A program made the translations under genes and the position numbers. A DNA stretch of 29,537 nt from an uncultured Bacillota bacterium (GTDB taxonomy: Bacteria > Bacillota > Clostridia > Lachnospirales > CAG-274): NCBI GenBank assembly GCA_958426775.1, contig CATZZP010000023.1:1-29537 (forward strand). Reading direction: 5' to 3'. The notes under the pieces were generated by a model that saw only the letters and a list, made by a program, of their open reading frames with translations, was not told the DNA's origin and made no database searches. Shown here piece after piece: positions 7,517 to 15,907 of this stretch (the stretch's first letter is position 1; the number at the start of each line of letters is the position of its first letter).

Positions 7517-10500
7517 TTAAAAATAATCAAAGCTTGAATATAAATTCATTATACCATATCCCCATATATTGTTTGGATAAGTTATTTCATTACTCCGCTG
7601 TGTACCTAAAATCAGTTGTGCCGTTACGGTAATGGTATTAGCTGTATATATGCCGTTTCTTAATATAAGCCATTCAAGCATCAGAGCTGATGCACCGGCA
7701 GTAATTGCACAAGCCAGACTTGTTCCGCTTCTTCCGTCAAGACCTACGGCAGGTGCACAAAAATAGGGTCGTGTAGCTAAAAACCTTGTAGGTCCTCTGC
7801 CTGTAGGCGGATATATACTGTTATCCTGCGAATTATACCCCCCCACAACCATAACTGTATCTCCTGTTCCTGGAGTTGTTACGGTGACAGACGTATCTGA
7901 GTTTATAAAAAAGGTATTTTCGCTTATAAAAGGTGTAATAGGTAGCCATAAATGCACTGCCCCCTCCGTACTGCTGTTATTATACAGTCTTATTGTCCAT
8001 ATTCCCATAGCAGGGGCTGTTATTCTTATGTGGGTAAATTGGTCACTTGCTATATCCTCAGGCAGATAATATTTTACTTCAACCTGACCTCCGCCCTTAG
8101 GTAAATTAAAAATTCCCTCATAGTAAGTTACAGGCTGTATACGTGAAATTTCCTCGCCTAAGGGAGATATAATTCCAACTGCTACGGAGTTTGTTATAAA
8201 ATTCCAAATCCACAGGTTTATTCCTTTTTCATTTTTTCCGACAGTAATTTCTACCTCCCTGTATTCTTCATCTGCACTAAGCTCCACAGAAGCGTGATGT
8301 CCGGCAATCCCCTCATTTCCTGTTGGAACACAAAAGCATACTCCATAGCCTTTGGCAACCTTTGCAAAATATTCTTCAATAGAGGTTTGTCCGCTGTGTC
8401 CCCCTTGATTTGTACCTAAACCCAAGCAGATAACCAAGGGTCTTTTTAACTCTCTTGCCTTTCTGTAGGCGTAACTTACGCCTAACATTACATCAGCTGA
8501 TGAAAAAGCCGGTACATTATCTCCGATAAACATTTCCTCTCTTAAATCTCTCCTTGCACTTTTTAGCTTAACCACTATTAAGTCAGCTAAGGGGGCCGCT
8601 CCGTTTGTACCTGCTGCCAACTCTGCCATAGCTGTACCATGACCCACTTCATCATATGAATTTATTTCAATTTCATCATTTAAAGCATTGTTAATTTCTT
8701 GATTTATATATTCTCTGCCAAAGCAAACATCGCCTTCTCCGTTTATTTCAGTCTGATCCCATAAAAACTGTATTTTACTTGTACCGTCCTCATAAATAAA
8801 AGACTCATTACGATAATTTATACCCGTATCAATTATGGCTACTAATACTCCGTTTCCTCTTAGATTTAGGTAGGGCTGATTTTGTACCATAGTAATTCCG
8901 CTTTTTTCAAAAGCTTCATTATACTGCATTAAGCCCATTACATAAGGTTGTCTTATACCAAGAGTATTGTTTAACGTTTCCTTATTTAAATAATAGTAAT
9001 CTTTTTGTATATAAAGCACATAGTAATCCTCATCAATTTCGCAATATTCAATATTTTCATTATTTTTAAAATCAAAAGCAAGGCTTTCCTGCCTTACAAT
9101 AAACTCCAGATAATCTTCTGAAAAAGCTGTATTTACCGAATTATTAAGCTCTTGTATTGAAACAGAGGTGATACTTTGCATAATTAATCTCATAGTGTTT
9201 TCAAAGCAAAGCTTACCATAGCCTAAAACTCTGTTTGGATAAGTCACATTATCATATCTTACTGCACCTTTTTGAAGAAAAGCCTTTAACCTTTCGCCGT
9301 ACATAAAAAGGTCATTACCCAAAACAATTCCCCATTGCATAATTAAAGAACACACCCCTGTAACATGAGGGGCTGCAAAGCTTGTGCCTGTAAATAAATC
9401 AACTCCTCCGCCTGCCTTAGGTGCAGGCACATTATAAGCAGGTGCAACAATATCAGGCTTGATAAAGCCCGTGTTTCTTGTATATCCTCTGCCCGTAAAG
9501 TCAACAACAGTTTCTGTCAGTTGATTGTAACCGCCTACGGAAATAACCTTATAAGCCGAAGAAGGCAAGGTTAAGCTAATATCAGCCTCTGCATCAAGGA
9601 AAAAAGTTTCTTCACCTACAACTTCACTAACAGGTAACCAAATATCGAAGCTACCGTTAATTATACTCTGAGACACAAACTGCAAGGTCCATATTCCCGA
9701 TTGTATTTCCCTTGGATTTTCAAAATTTATGTAAATTTCTGTATTTATACTATAAGGTGAAGGTAAAGAAAACAATACATTTACAACCGTATCTGAAAAA
9801 TTAATACGTGAGGTTGATGTAATAACTCCGCTTTTTTCACCATTGGGTGCAATTAATGTAATGCCTATGTCATCTAAAAAGGATTTCCATATACTAAGAT
9901 ACATATTACTTATGTTACCACCTACATTAAAGCGTACAGGCATATTGTCATTGAAATCTCCCGAATAATGATGTCCCGAAGCTCCTTCATTTCCTGTTGC
10001 AACACAAATACTGCATACTGTATTATCTGCAACCTCATTGAAATATTCCTCAAGTAACGAATTACCCTCATGGGAGCCGTCATTTGTACCATAGGATAAA
10101 TTAATTGCAACAGGCTTATTTTCATTTTCTGCAATTCCTTTTATAAATTTTAATCCTCGCATAATATCTGTTGACCTTGCATAGCCGTCACCTAAGCCCA
10201 ACTTAACTATAACAAGCTCTGCCTTTGGTGCAATACCTGTGTAATTGCTTTGTCTGCCGTTACCTGCACATATACCTGCTATTGCAGTGCCATGACCTTC
10301 TGTATCGTTAAAACTTATTTTATTTTCATTTTTAATTGCACTGTTTAAATTCTCTCTTGTATATATAATTCCATTATCAACACTTAAATCTAAAACGGCT
10401 GCAATCCTTGTATTACCCATATCATCTATAAAATCCTCATTATATATGTCAATCCCCGAATCAATAATACCTATAAGTGTACCCTCACCGTTTAATACTG

Positions 10501-10774
10501 TGTTATTTACAACTATATCATCATAAATACATACATTCCTTTGAGAGGAAAATCGCATAAAATATAGCCTTTTAGGTATTTCCAGATATTCCGTTTCAGG
10601 TAACCTGTAAAGGTTGTCAATTTGTGCTGTAGGTATTGTAACAATGGCAAAGTTTTCAGATAGAATTTCTGTTGTTCCTTCTATTGCTGAAACTGCTTTT
10701 ATTAAATCTCCTGTATATTTTACAATTATCTCCGTTGTATTACCGTTACTTCTGTATTTAATTATATTATCCAT
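7517..10774 (-). CDS. Tandem S8 (subtilisin-family) peptidase, Csp-like, two complete catalytic domains
   Basis: The 1085-residue product fuses two subtilases. Domain 1 has Asp105 (IGIIDSGID), His161 (TEGHGTA), oxyanion Asn262 (ATGNEG) and Ser465 (FTGTSFAAPH). Domain 2 has Asp649 (AIIDTGIN), His712 (VGHGTAMA), Asn820 (PTGNEG) and Ser1019 (RSGTSLACA). Each carries an insert of about 160 residues rich in beta-strand between Asn and Ser, like the jelly roll of clostridial Csp germination proteases, and a prodomain-like stretch before it (residues 1-80 and about 545-640). There is no signal peptide or membrane segment. Csp proteases activate the cortex hydrolase SleC in clostridial spores; Clostridioides difficile CspBA is a comparable fusion but with a dead second half. 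Clostridia also carry many related S8 genes of unknown role, so a germination function is inference. GGAGGT at 10781-10786 supports the start. A weak upstream GTATTT/CATATAGT pair could be a sporulation-sigma promoter, unproven. Confidence 0.88.
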   Translation of the reverse strand: MDNIIKYRSNGNTTEIIVKYTGDLIKAVSAIEGTTEILSENFAIVTIPTAQIDNLYRLPETEYLEIPKRLYFMRFSSQRNVCIYDDIVVNNTVLNGEGTLIGIIDSGIDIYNEDFIDDMGNTRIAAVLDLSVDNGIIYTRENLNSAIKNENKISFNDTEGHGTAIAGICAGNGRQSNYTGIAPKAELVIVKLGLGDGYARSTDIMRGLKFIKGIAENENKPVAINLSYGTNDGSHEGNSLLEEYFNEVADNTVCSICVATGNEGASGHHYSGDFNDNMPVRFNVGGNISNMYLSIWKSFLDDIGITLIAPNGEKSGVITSTSRINFSDTVVNVLFSLPSPYSINTEIYINFENPREIQSGIWTLQFVSQSIINGSFDIWLPVSEVVGEETFFLDAEADISLTLPSSAYKVISVGGYNQLTETVVDFTGRGYTRNTGFIKPDIVAPAYNVPAPKAGGGVDLFTGTSFAAPHVTGVCSLIMQWGIVLGNDLFMYGERLKAFLQKGAVRYDNVTYPNRVLGYGKLCFENTMRLIMQSITSVSIQELNNSVNTAFSEDYLEFIVRQESLAFDFKNNENIEYCEIDEDYYVLYIQKDYYYLNKETLNNTLGIRQPYVMGLMQYNEAFEKSGITMVQNQPYLNLRGNGVLVAIIDTGINYRNESFIYEDGTSKIQFLWDQTEINGEGDVCFGREYINQEINNALNDEIEINSYDEVGHGTAMAELAAGTNGAAPLADLIVVKLKSARRDLREEMFIGDNVPAFSSADVMLGVSYAYRKARELKRPLVICLGLGTNQGGHSGQTSIEEYFAKVAKGYGVCFCVPTGNEGIAGHHASVELSADEEYREVEITVGKNEKGINLWIWNFITNSVAVGIISPLGEEISRIQPVTYYEGIFNLPKGGGQVEVKYYLPEDIASDQFTHIRITAPAMGIWTIRLYNNSSTEGAVHLWLPITPFISENTFFINSDTSVTVTTPGTGDTVMVVGGYNSQDNSIYPPTGRGPTRFLATRPYFCAPAVGLDGRSGTSLACAITAGASALMLEWLILRNGIYTANTITVTAQLILGTQRSNEITYPNNIWGYGIMNLYSSFDYF

Positions 10775-10839
10775 TTAAACACCTCCGTTTACACAACTAT
10801 ATGCAAAAAAGGTGTAATAAATACAAAAGACTTCCGCTT

Positions 10840-10876
10840 AAAAAGCCTGAGAACATTATTAATTCTCAGGCTTTTT
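10840..10876 (-). terminator. Intrinsic terminator after the SLH protein gene
   Basis: AAAAAGCCTGAGAA (10840-10853) pairs perfectly with TTCTCAGGCTTTTT (10863-10876) around a nine-base loop. Because the arms start and end in A/T runs it should work in either direction; it follows the gene at 10925-12493 and insulates the tandem protease gene. Confidence 0.9.
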
Positions 10877-10924
10877 GAGTGTTTTTATACCTTTAAGTTA
10901 ATATATATATTTTTTTGAAAAACC

Positions 10925-12493
10925 TTAAGCTGTATAAATTGACGTAGGTCCGTCTGCACCGCCTATTACGCCTATGCTATCAGTATCTATAGGCTCATAC
11001 TCGCTAAAGTCGGGGAACAGAATTTCTTCTTTATCATAGCTGTATTCTTCCTTTCCCTCAAAATAAAGCTTTCCGCTGATGCTGTCAGCTTCATTGCCCA
11101 TGTTATAATCAAAGGCTATATTCATATTTGAGGTACTTGAAATTAAGTTGCCTTCCTTATCAATTATACAACTTTGATTAATAGGCTCTAACTCAAGCTC
11201 TAAATAAGTACCGCTATCAGATAAAAGCTCTAAAAGCTCATCAATATTAAAACCAAGGCTATTTAAGCAAGCCTCCATATCTATAGTCATTTCAAGCTCT
11301 TTAGTGCCGTCTGATAACTCATTTACCTTACCGCTTACAAGACTTTCTCTCATAACATATTCTGAAAGTGTCTCCATTGCTTTAATACCGGATATAGTTA
11401 CCATATTGCCCATATCCGCTGTGCTTTCATAAGGAGTAACCGTTTTTATACCATTGGCATCCGTATAAATATTGCCATCCTTCATATACATGGACATATT
11501 AACACTTTCAAGCTCACTGCCTATTATTTCTCTTAAAGCAGGTATATTAAAAGAGTAGTTTACATTTAATGCCATTTCATAAATGTCATTTTCTTCACTA
11601 GGCTTAACATCTCCCAAAACGCTATAACTGATACTTCCCTCAAATTCTTCGCCAAAGGCTGTAACTGTACCATTAACAGTACCATCAGACTTTGTTGTAA
11701 TAATATTGTTTGTATTTTGAGAGGTATCTAAGTAAAGAGCAAGAGCATCTTCTGTTTCGGCATCAAATTTCTTATCACTGACAAGGCTGTCATTTTCTGC
11801 CTTTTCCATTATATCAGCTATTGCTTCATTTACACCTTCCATATAAGCCATAAGCTCATCACTTGGGTATCCTGTACCATAATAGTATGAATAGTATGCT
11901 TCTGCATCAATGCCCTTATCATATAAAATACTGTAAATATTGTATTCAAGCTTTTCAATGGTAGTTGCCGCTTCAGCATAGGTTATTTGACTGTCAGGCT
12001 TAAAGGTGTTATCCTCATAGCCCTGCATAAGCTCATATTTATAACAAGCATTAATAGCCTCAATATATTGAGTATCATTACTTACATCACTATAGGAAGG
12101 CATCCTGTCTGCTTCATAGATTGAATCAGGCAGGTTCTCTGATTTTTCATCTGCAAGCACGGTTTCAGCATCCTCTATAATGTTATTTATGCAAATATTA
12201 AGACCTTCTGCCCATTCTGCTCTTGTAATATAACCATTAGTATAGTTTGTTACATCAAATATTAATTCACTGTCACCATAATTTAACATATTAAACAACA
12301 GAAAGCTCTCAAGCATTTCAGTGCCTGCCTCATAGGTAACATAATCTGAATATTGCTCGATTGAGCAATATCCATATTCCTCTGCATAGCTCATAGCTTG
12401 ACTTGCCCAATGATTTTCAGGCATCTCTCCTGCAAATACGCTTTGCTGTAAAAGCATTGTGCCGACTATCAGCAAAGATATAAATTTTTTCAT
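10925..12493 (-). CDS. Exported SLH-repeat protein ending in a GGADGPT tag
   Basis: The 522-residue product begins with a signal peptide (MKKFISLLIVGTMLLQQSVF, cleavage probably after VFA). Residues 25-190 hold degenerate S-layer-homology repeats, the clearest being YSDVSNDTQYIEAINACYKY followed by ELMQGYEDNTFKPDSQITYAEA, which would bind secondary cell-wall polymer. Residues 250-500 are a beta-rich domain repeatedly alternating short strands (VNMSMYMKDGNIYTDANG), similar in style to DUF6612/LolA-like lipoproteins; this is tentative. The last 16 residues, IGVIGGADGPTSIYTA, match the GGADGPT motif of the sodium-translocating decarboxylase beta subunit. AAAGGG upstream favours the ATG at 12493 over a GTG at 12502. 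It follows the lipoprotein gene by 23 bases, probably in one transcript, and ends at a strong terminator. Confidence 0.8.
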   Translation of the reverse strand: MKKFISLLIVGTMLLQQSVFAGEMPENHWASQAMSYAEEYGYCSIEQYSDYVTYEAGTEMLESFLLFNMLNYGDSELIFDVTNYTNGYITRAEWAEGLNICINNIIEDAETVLADEKSENLPDSIYEADRMPSYSDVSNDTQYIEAINACYKYELMQGYEDNTFKPDSQITYAEAATTIEKLEYNIYSILYDKGIDAEAYYSYYYGTGYPSDELMAYMEGVNEAIADIMEKAENDSLVSDKKFDAETEDALALYLDTSQNTNNIITTKSDGTVNGTVTAFGEEFEGSISYSVLGDVKPSEENDIYEMALNVNYSFNIPALREIIGSELESVNMSMYMKDGNIYTDANGIKTVTPYESTADMGNMVTISGIKAMETLSEYVMRESLVSGKVNELSDGTKELEMTIDMEACLNSLGFNIDELLELLSDSGTYLELELEPINQSCIIDKEGNLISSTSNMNIAFDYNMGNEADSISGKLYFEGKEEYSYDKEEILFPDFSEYEPIDTDSIGVIGGADGPTSIYTA

Positions 12494-12516
12494 ATACAAC
12501 ACCCTTTCTTTATTTT

Positions 12517-13575
12517 TTATTCAGCTACCTGAGTGTTCTCTGCTACGGTAGTTTCCTCTATACTATTCTCCTCAGCTGCCTGCTGTTCCATTTCAGCAAT
12601 AACCTCGTTTACATCTCTGTAGGTATCAAGACCTTCAAGCTTTTCTACCTTAGTGTTATTAAACTCTGTAAAGTTAGCTGTTACAGAATAGGTAAAAGGA
12701 CTTTCTACGGTTTCTGTTGCCTCACCTGTTGCAGCTTCTGTATTTTCAGGAAGTGTGCCTGCTGTATCTGCACTTTCAGTTGATATAAACTTTGCATCAA
12801 TCTCCATATCAAAGCCTTCAAGATAGCCGTCCTTATCTACAACAAAGTAAAGATATGCCTCGTTTAATATCATATCCTCACCCGAACCAAGAGGTGAACC
12901 TGCATTTGCCATATTATTTGTCATCATCTCAGACATAGCAGACTCATCAAACCTGATTATATATTCGGTTTCATTATCAGATTCTATCTTATATACATCT
13001 TCCACAACACTTTCGGTAAAGCTTAAAGCATAACTGCCTACCATGGCTACAAGGTCATCGTATGTCATAGTTTCCTTAACCAACTGTTCCTCTAAAGTAT
13101 AGTAAAGGTAGCCGTCTTCATAATAACCGTCAATTGTACTGCTTTCTCCGTTATAGGTATTTGTTATTGCAACAGAAGCAACCCTTTCAGATTCAGCTGT
13201 CGCAGTGTCACTTCCTGTAGCATCTTCAGCAGTCTGAACCTCTCTTTGTTCTTCCTCAGCGGCAGTACCCGGCATATATTTAAGGGTAGTAGCATTGGTG
13301 CTTGATATTGTTTCCCCCGCCTCTGTCATAGTTATGGTAACCTCTGTATCAATGGTAGCTGAGTCTGTTGCCTCTGCCTTATTAAGTCCCTCAGTAAAAG
13401 CTGTAACAACAGCTGAACCATCTACTGCCTCACCATTTTTCATATCATTTAACATTTCGGCATTTGCCATACCAGGTGTAATGCCCTGTCCCTGCTGTTC
13501 CTTATTTGCTCCACAGCCTGTAAGCATTGAAATAATTATAGCTACAGCTGCTGTTATTTTTAAATTCCTTTTCAT
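12517..13575 (-). CDS. Secreted lipoprotein of unknown function (DUF6612-like)
   Basis: The 352-residue product starts with a lipoprotein signal peptide, MKRNLKITAAVAIIISMLTG, with the lipobox MLTGC and lipidated Cys21. After a Gln/Gly linker the body reads as a LolA-like or DUF6612-like beta sheet protein: AFTEGLNKAEATDSATIDTE, YEDGYLYYTLEEQLVKETMT, YIIRFDESAMSEMM and LYFVVDKDGYLEGFDMEIDA. It is rich in Thr, Glu and Ala and strongly acidic, and ends in a Glu-rich tail. AAGGAG lies five bases before the ATG. It sits between recN and the SLH protein gene and shares the beta-rich style with the latter, so the two may form one envelope system; no ligand can be named. Confidence 0.75.
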   Translation of the reverse strand: MKRNLKITAAVAIIISMLTGCGANKEQQGQGITPGMANAEMLNDMKNGEAVDGSAVVTAFTEGLNKAEATDSATIDTEVTITMTEAGETISSTNATTLKYMPGTAAEEEQREVQTAEDATGSDTATAESERVASVAITNTYNGESSTIDGYYEDGYLYYTLEEQLVKETMTYDDLVAMVGSYALSFTESVVEDVYKIESDNETEYIIRFDESAMSEMMTNNMANAGSPLGSGEDMILNEAYLYFVVDKDGYLEGFDMEIDAKFISTESADTAGTLPENTEAATGEATETVESPFTYSVTANFTEFNNTKVEKLEGLDTYRDVNEVIAEMEQQAAEENSIEETTVAENTQVAE

Positions 13576-13591
13576 ATAATCTCCTTAATTT

Positions 13592-15277
13592 TTATGCTTT
13601 AAATTTATTTGCCATTGCTTTCATATCTCTTGCAGCATTAAGAGTTGCATCGGTAATCTTTGCACCGCCTATAAGTCTTGCAAGCTCCTCCTCAACCTCA
13701 TTATCCTCAATTTCGGTAACAATGGTTGTTGTACCCTCATCAGAGGATATTTTATCAATAAGATAATGATTGTCAGCCATAGCGGCAATCTGTGGTAAGT
13801 GTGTAATACAAAGTATCTGATGTGTCTTAGAAAGCTTAGCCATTTTCTCTGCAACACGCTGTGCAGTACGACCGCTGATACCTGTGTCAATTTCATCAAA
13901 GATAAATGTACCGATTTTATCTACATCGGCAAGGATAACCTTAAGGGCAAGCATAACACGGCTCATCTCACCACCTGAGGCAATCTTGCTTAATGGCTTA
14001 GGCTCTTCACCTAAGTTAGCGGAAATAAGAAATTCAACCTTATCCTTACCTCTTTCATTAAGCTGTTCCGCAGGGCTGATGTTTACACTGAATACTGCAT
14101 TAATCATACCCAAATCATAAAGTACATCCTCAATCTGTCTGTTAAGTAATGCCGCCTGCTGATGTCTTGCCTCGCTTACCTCATCTGCAAGCTTATTGAT
14201 AATTCTCTCATCAGCTTCCTTACGAATTTGGCACTCCATAAGCATTTCGGCACTATTTTCAATAAAGGCAAGCTTTTCTTCAGCCTTTTCAACGTAGTCA
14301 TTTATCTCTTGGATAGTTGAGCCGTACTTTTTCTTCATATCATAGATTAATTGAAGTCTGATTTCAAGCTCATCAAGTGCTCTTGGGTCACTTTCAATAT
14401 TATCAGAGTAGCTTCTGAGCTTTTCAATAACACCCTCAAGCTGAGCAGCAATGCTTTCAAGAGATTCTTCAACCGGGATTTGGGAGCTGTCATACCTTGT
14501 AATATTACTAAGAGCATCTATTGCCTGTGCAATTTTATCAGAGGCAGAGTTACTGTCACTGCGATAAAGTATATCAAGAGCTTCATCACTGTATTTTTTA
14601 AGCTTAACACCGTTAGCCATAACTTCACGCATATTATTAAGCTCTTCTTCTTCACCCGGCTTTAAGTTTGCTCTTTTAATTTCATTAATCTGGAACTTAT
14701 AAAGGTCAATTTTAGCCTCTCTGTCTGCATCATCTCCGGTTAAATCCTCAAGCATTTTAAGAGTTTCCTTGAAGCCCTTATATCTTGCCTGTATTTTTTC
14801 TATATTATCTCTGATATTTTCACCGCAAAGTCTGTCTAAAAGCACAAGCTGACTGTCACTTTTAAGCAAAGACTGGTGGTCATACTGTCCGTGAATATCA
14901 ACAAGGTACTCACTTACTTCCTTAAGCATACCTACAGTTGTAGTTTTACCGTTTATCTTACAGTTAGACTTACCGTCTAAGCCAAAGCTTCTTTCAAGAA
15001 GCACACAGCCCTCATCATCAGGAAATACACCCTTTTCAGCAAGTCTTTCCTTAATAAATTCATCATCAACGGAAAAAACAGCCCATACGTCTGCACTGTC
15101 CTTGCCTGACTTGATTTCTGACTTATCAGCCTTTTCACCAAGTACAAAGTTTATAGCACCGAAAATAATAGACTTACCTGCACCTGTTTCACCTGTAAGC
15201 ACGTTAAGCCCTTTTTTAAACTTAACCTCTAACTCATCTATTAAAGCGAAGTTTTTAATATGTATTTTTTCCAGCAT
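13592..15277 (-). CDS. recN: DNA repair protein RecN
   Basis: RecN is an SMC-like ATPase recruited early to double-strand breaks. At 561 residues it has the family length. Walker A is GLNVLTGETGAGKSI near residue 30; the ABC signature is KIASGGEMSRVMLALK; Walker B is IGTFIFDEIDTGISGRTAQR; the switch His is in ILCITHLPQIAAMADNHY. The middle (about residues 160-370) is a charged coiled coil. The start is supported by GGAGGT at 15285-15290. It follows argR as in Bacillus subtilis, but spoIVB and spo0A, which usually come next, are replaced by the lipoprotein and SLH genes. Confidence 0.97.
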   Translation of the reverse strand: MLEKIHIKNFALIDELEVKFKKGLNVLTGETGAGKSIIFGAINFVLGEKADKSEIKSGKDSADVWAVFSVDDEFIKERLAEKGVFPDDEGCVLLERSFGLDGKSNCKINGKTTTVGMLKEVSEYLVDIHGQYDHQSLLKSDSQLVLLDRLCGENIRDNIEKIQARYKGFKETLKMLEDLTGDDADREAKIDLYKFQINEIKRANLKPGEEEELNNMREVMANGVKLKKYSDEALDILYRSDSNSASDKIAQAIDALSNITRYDSSQIPVEESLESIAAQLEGVIEKLRSYSDNIESDPRALDELEIRLQLIYDMKKKYGSTIQEINDYVEKAEEKLAFIENSAEMLMECQIRKEADERIINKLADEVSEARHQQAALLNRQIEDVLYDLGMINAVFSVNISPAEQLNERGKDKVEFLISANLGEEPKPLSKIASGGEMSRVMLALKVILADVDKIGTFIFDEIDTGISGRTAQRVAEKMAKLSKTHQILCITHLPQIAAMADNHYLIDKISSDEGTTTIVTEIEDNEVEEELARLIGGAKITDATLNAARDMKAMANKFKA

Positions 15278-15324
15278 TTTTTATACCTCCCATAACGTAT
15301 AAATATTAAATAATTTTTTGTTGA

Positions 15325-15768
15325 TTAACTCTTTTTAAGTCTTTCCATAAGTGTAATTGCCTTTTCTTCATTTTTGACAACACAAAATACTGTATCGTCC
15401 CCTGCGATAGTACCCAATAACTCACTGTTATCCATAGAATCCAAGGCAGCAGCAACTGCCATAGCCATACCGTTAAGGGTTTTAATTACAATAATATTCT
15501 GAGCATAATCCATAGATACAACACCGTCTTTAAATACTCTTTCAAGCTTTTCTGACAGCTTATGGTCATTAGATGCAACCACTGCATATTTTTGCCCGCC
15601 GCCATGTGCAGGAACCTTAGTTACATTTAACTCCCTCATATCTCTTGATATTGTTGCCTGAGTAACATTAAACCCTTCCGAATTAAGCATTTCAACCAAC
15701 TTATCCTGAGTTTCAATTTCATACTCTTTTATCAATTCTACTATTCGGGATTGTCGTTTAACCTTCAT
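15325..15768 (-). CDS. argR: Arginine repressor ArgR/AhrC
   Basis: ArgR is a hexameric, arginine-dependent regulator that represses arginine synthesis genes and activates catabolism. The 147-residue product has an N-terminal winged helix (KRQSRIVELIKEYEIETQDK, recognition helix around NVTQATISRDMRELNVTK) and a C-terminal oligomerisation and arginine-binding domain with the diagnostic GTIAGDDTVFCV near residue 125. GGAGG is correctly spaced upstream. It appears to have its own promoter (15837-15864) flanked by ArgR-box-like sites, which would give autoregulation. Confidence 0.97.
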   Translation of the reverse strand: MKVKRQSRIVELIKEYEIETQDKLVEMLNSEGFNVTQATISRDMRELNVTKVPAHGGGQKYAVVASNDHKLSEKLERVFKDGVVSMDYAQNIIVIKTLNGMAMAVAAALDSMDNSELLGTIAGDDTVFCVVKNEEKAITLMERLKKS

Positions 15769-15796
15769 AAATTATCCCTCCGATGTATATAATATA

Positions 15797-15824
15797 ATCA
15801 CATATGAATAATTAACAATGTGAT
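15797..15824. promoter_or_regulatory. Candidate ArgR operator downstream of the argR transcription start
   Basis: ATCACAT (15797-15803) and ATGTGAT (15818-15824) form a perfect seven-base inverted repeat around a 14-base A/T-rich core, ATGAATAATTAACA, which partly matches the Bacillus ARG box (ATGAATAAAAATTCA). It lies between the putative -10 box and the argR start, where bound repressor would block transcription. Confidence 0.5.
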
Positions 15825-15836
15825 ACTTATAAATAT

Positions 15837-15864
15837 ATTATAACTTTGTTTTTTTATTTTACAA
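15837..15864 (-). promoter_or_regulatory. Sigma-A-like promoter of argR
   Basis: On the minus strand TTGTAA (15859-15864) and a perfect TATAAT (15837-15842) are 16 bases apart. The position, about 70 bases before the argR start and inside the 139-base gap after nadK, fits a separate argR-recN transcript. Confidence 0.55.
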
Positions 15865-15882
15865 TACAAACCGCAAAATTTT

Positions 15883-15897
15883 AAATAAAAATTCAAA
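15883..15897. promoter_or_regulatory. Second candidate ArgR box upstream of the argR promoter
   Basis: AAATAAAAATTCAAA differs from the core of the Bacillus ARG box (GAATAAAAATTCAA) mainly at the first base. Together with the site at 15797-15824 it brackets the promoter, a layout suited to a hexameric repressor. The A/T-rich background makes chance matches likely. Confidence 0.4.
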
Positions 15898-15907
15898 TAT
15901 ACTGTAA

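Noticed and set aside
10384..10774. Second half of the tandem protease being a pseudoprotease like CspA
   Set aside because: All four active-site positions (Asp649, His712, Asn820, Ser1019) are present in good motifs.
10925..10975. The SLH protein as a sodium-pumping decarboxylase beta subunit
   Set aside because: Only the final 16 residues match; the protein has a signal peptide, SLH repeats and no multispan membrane core.
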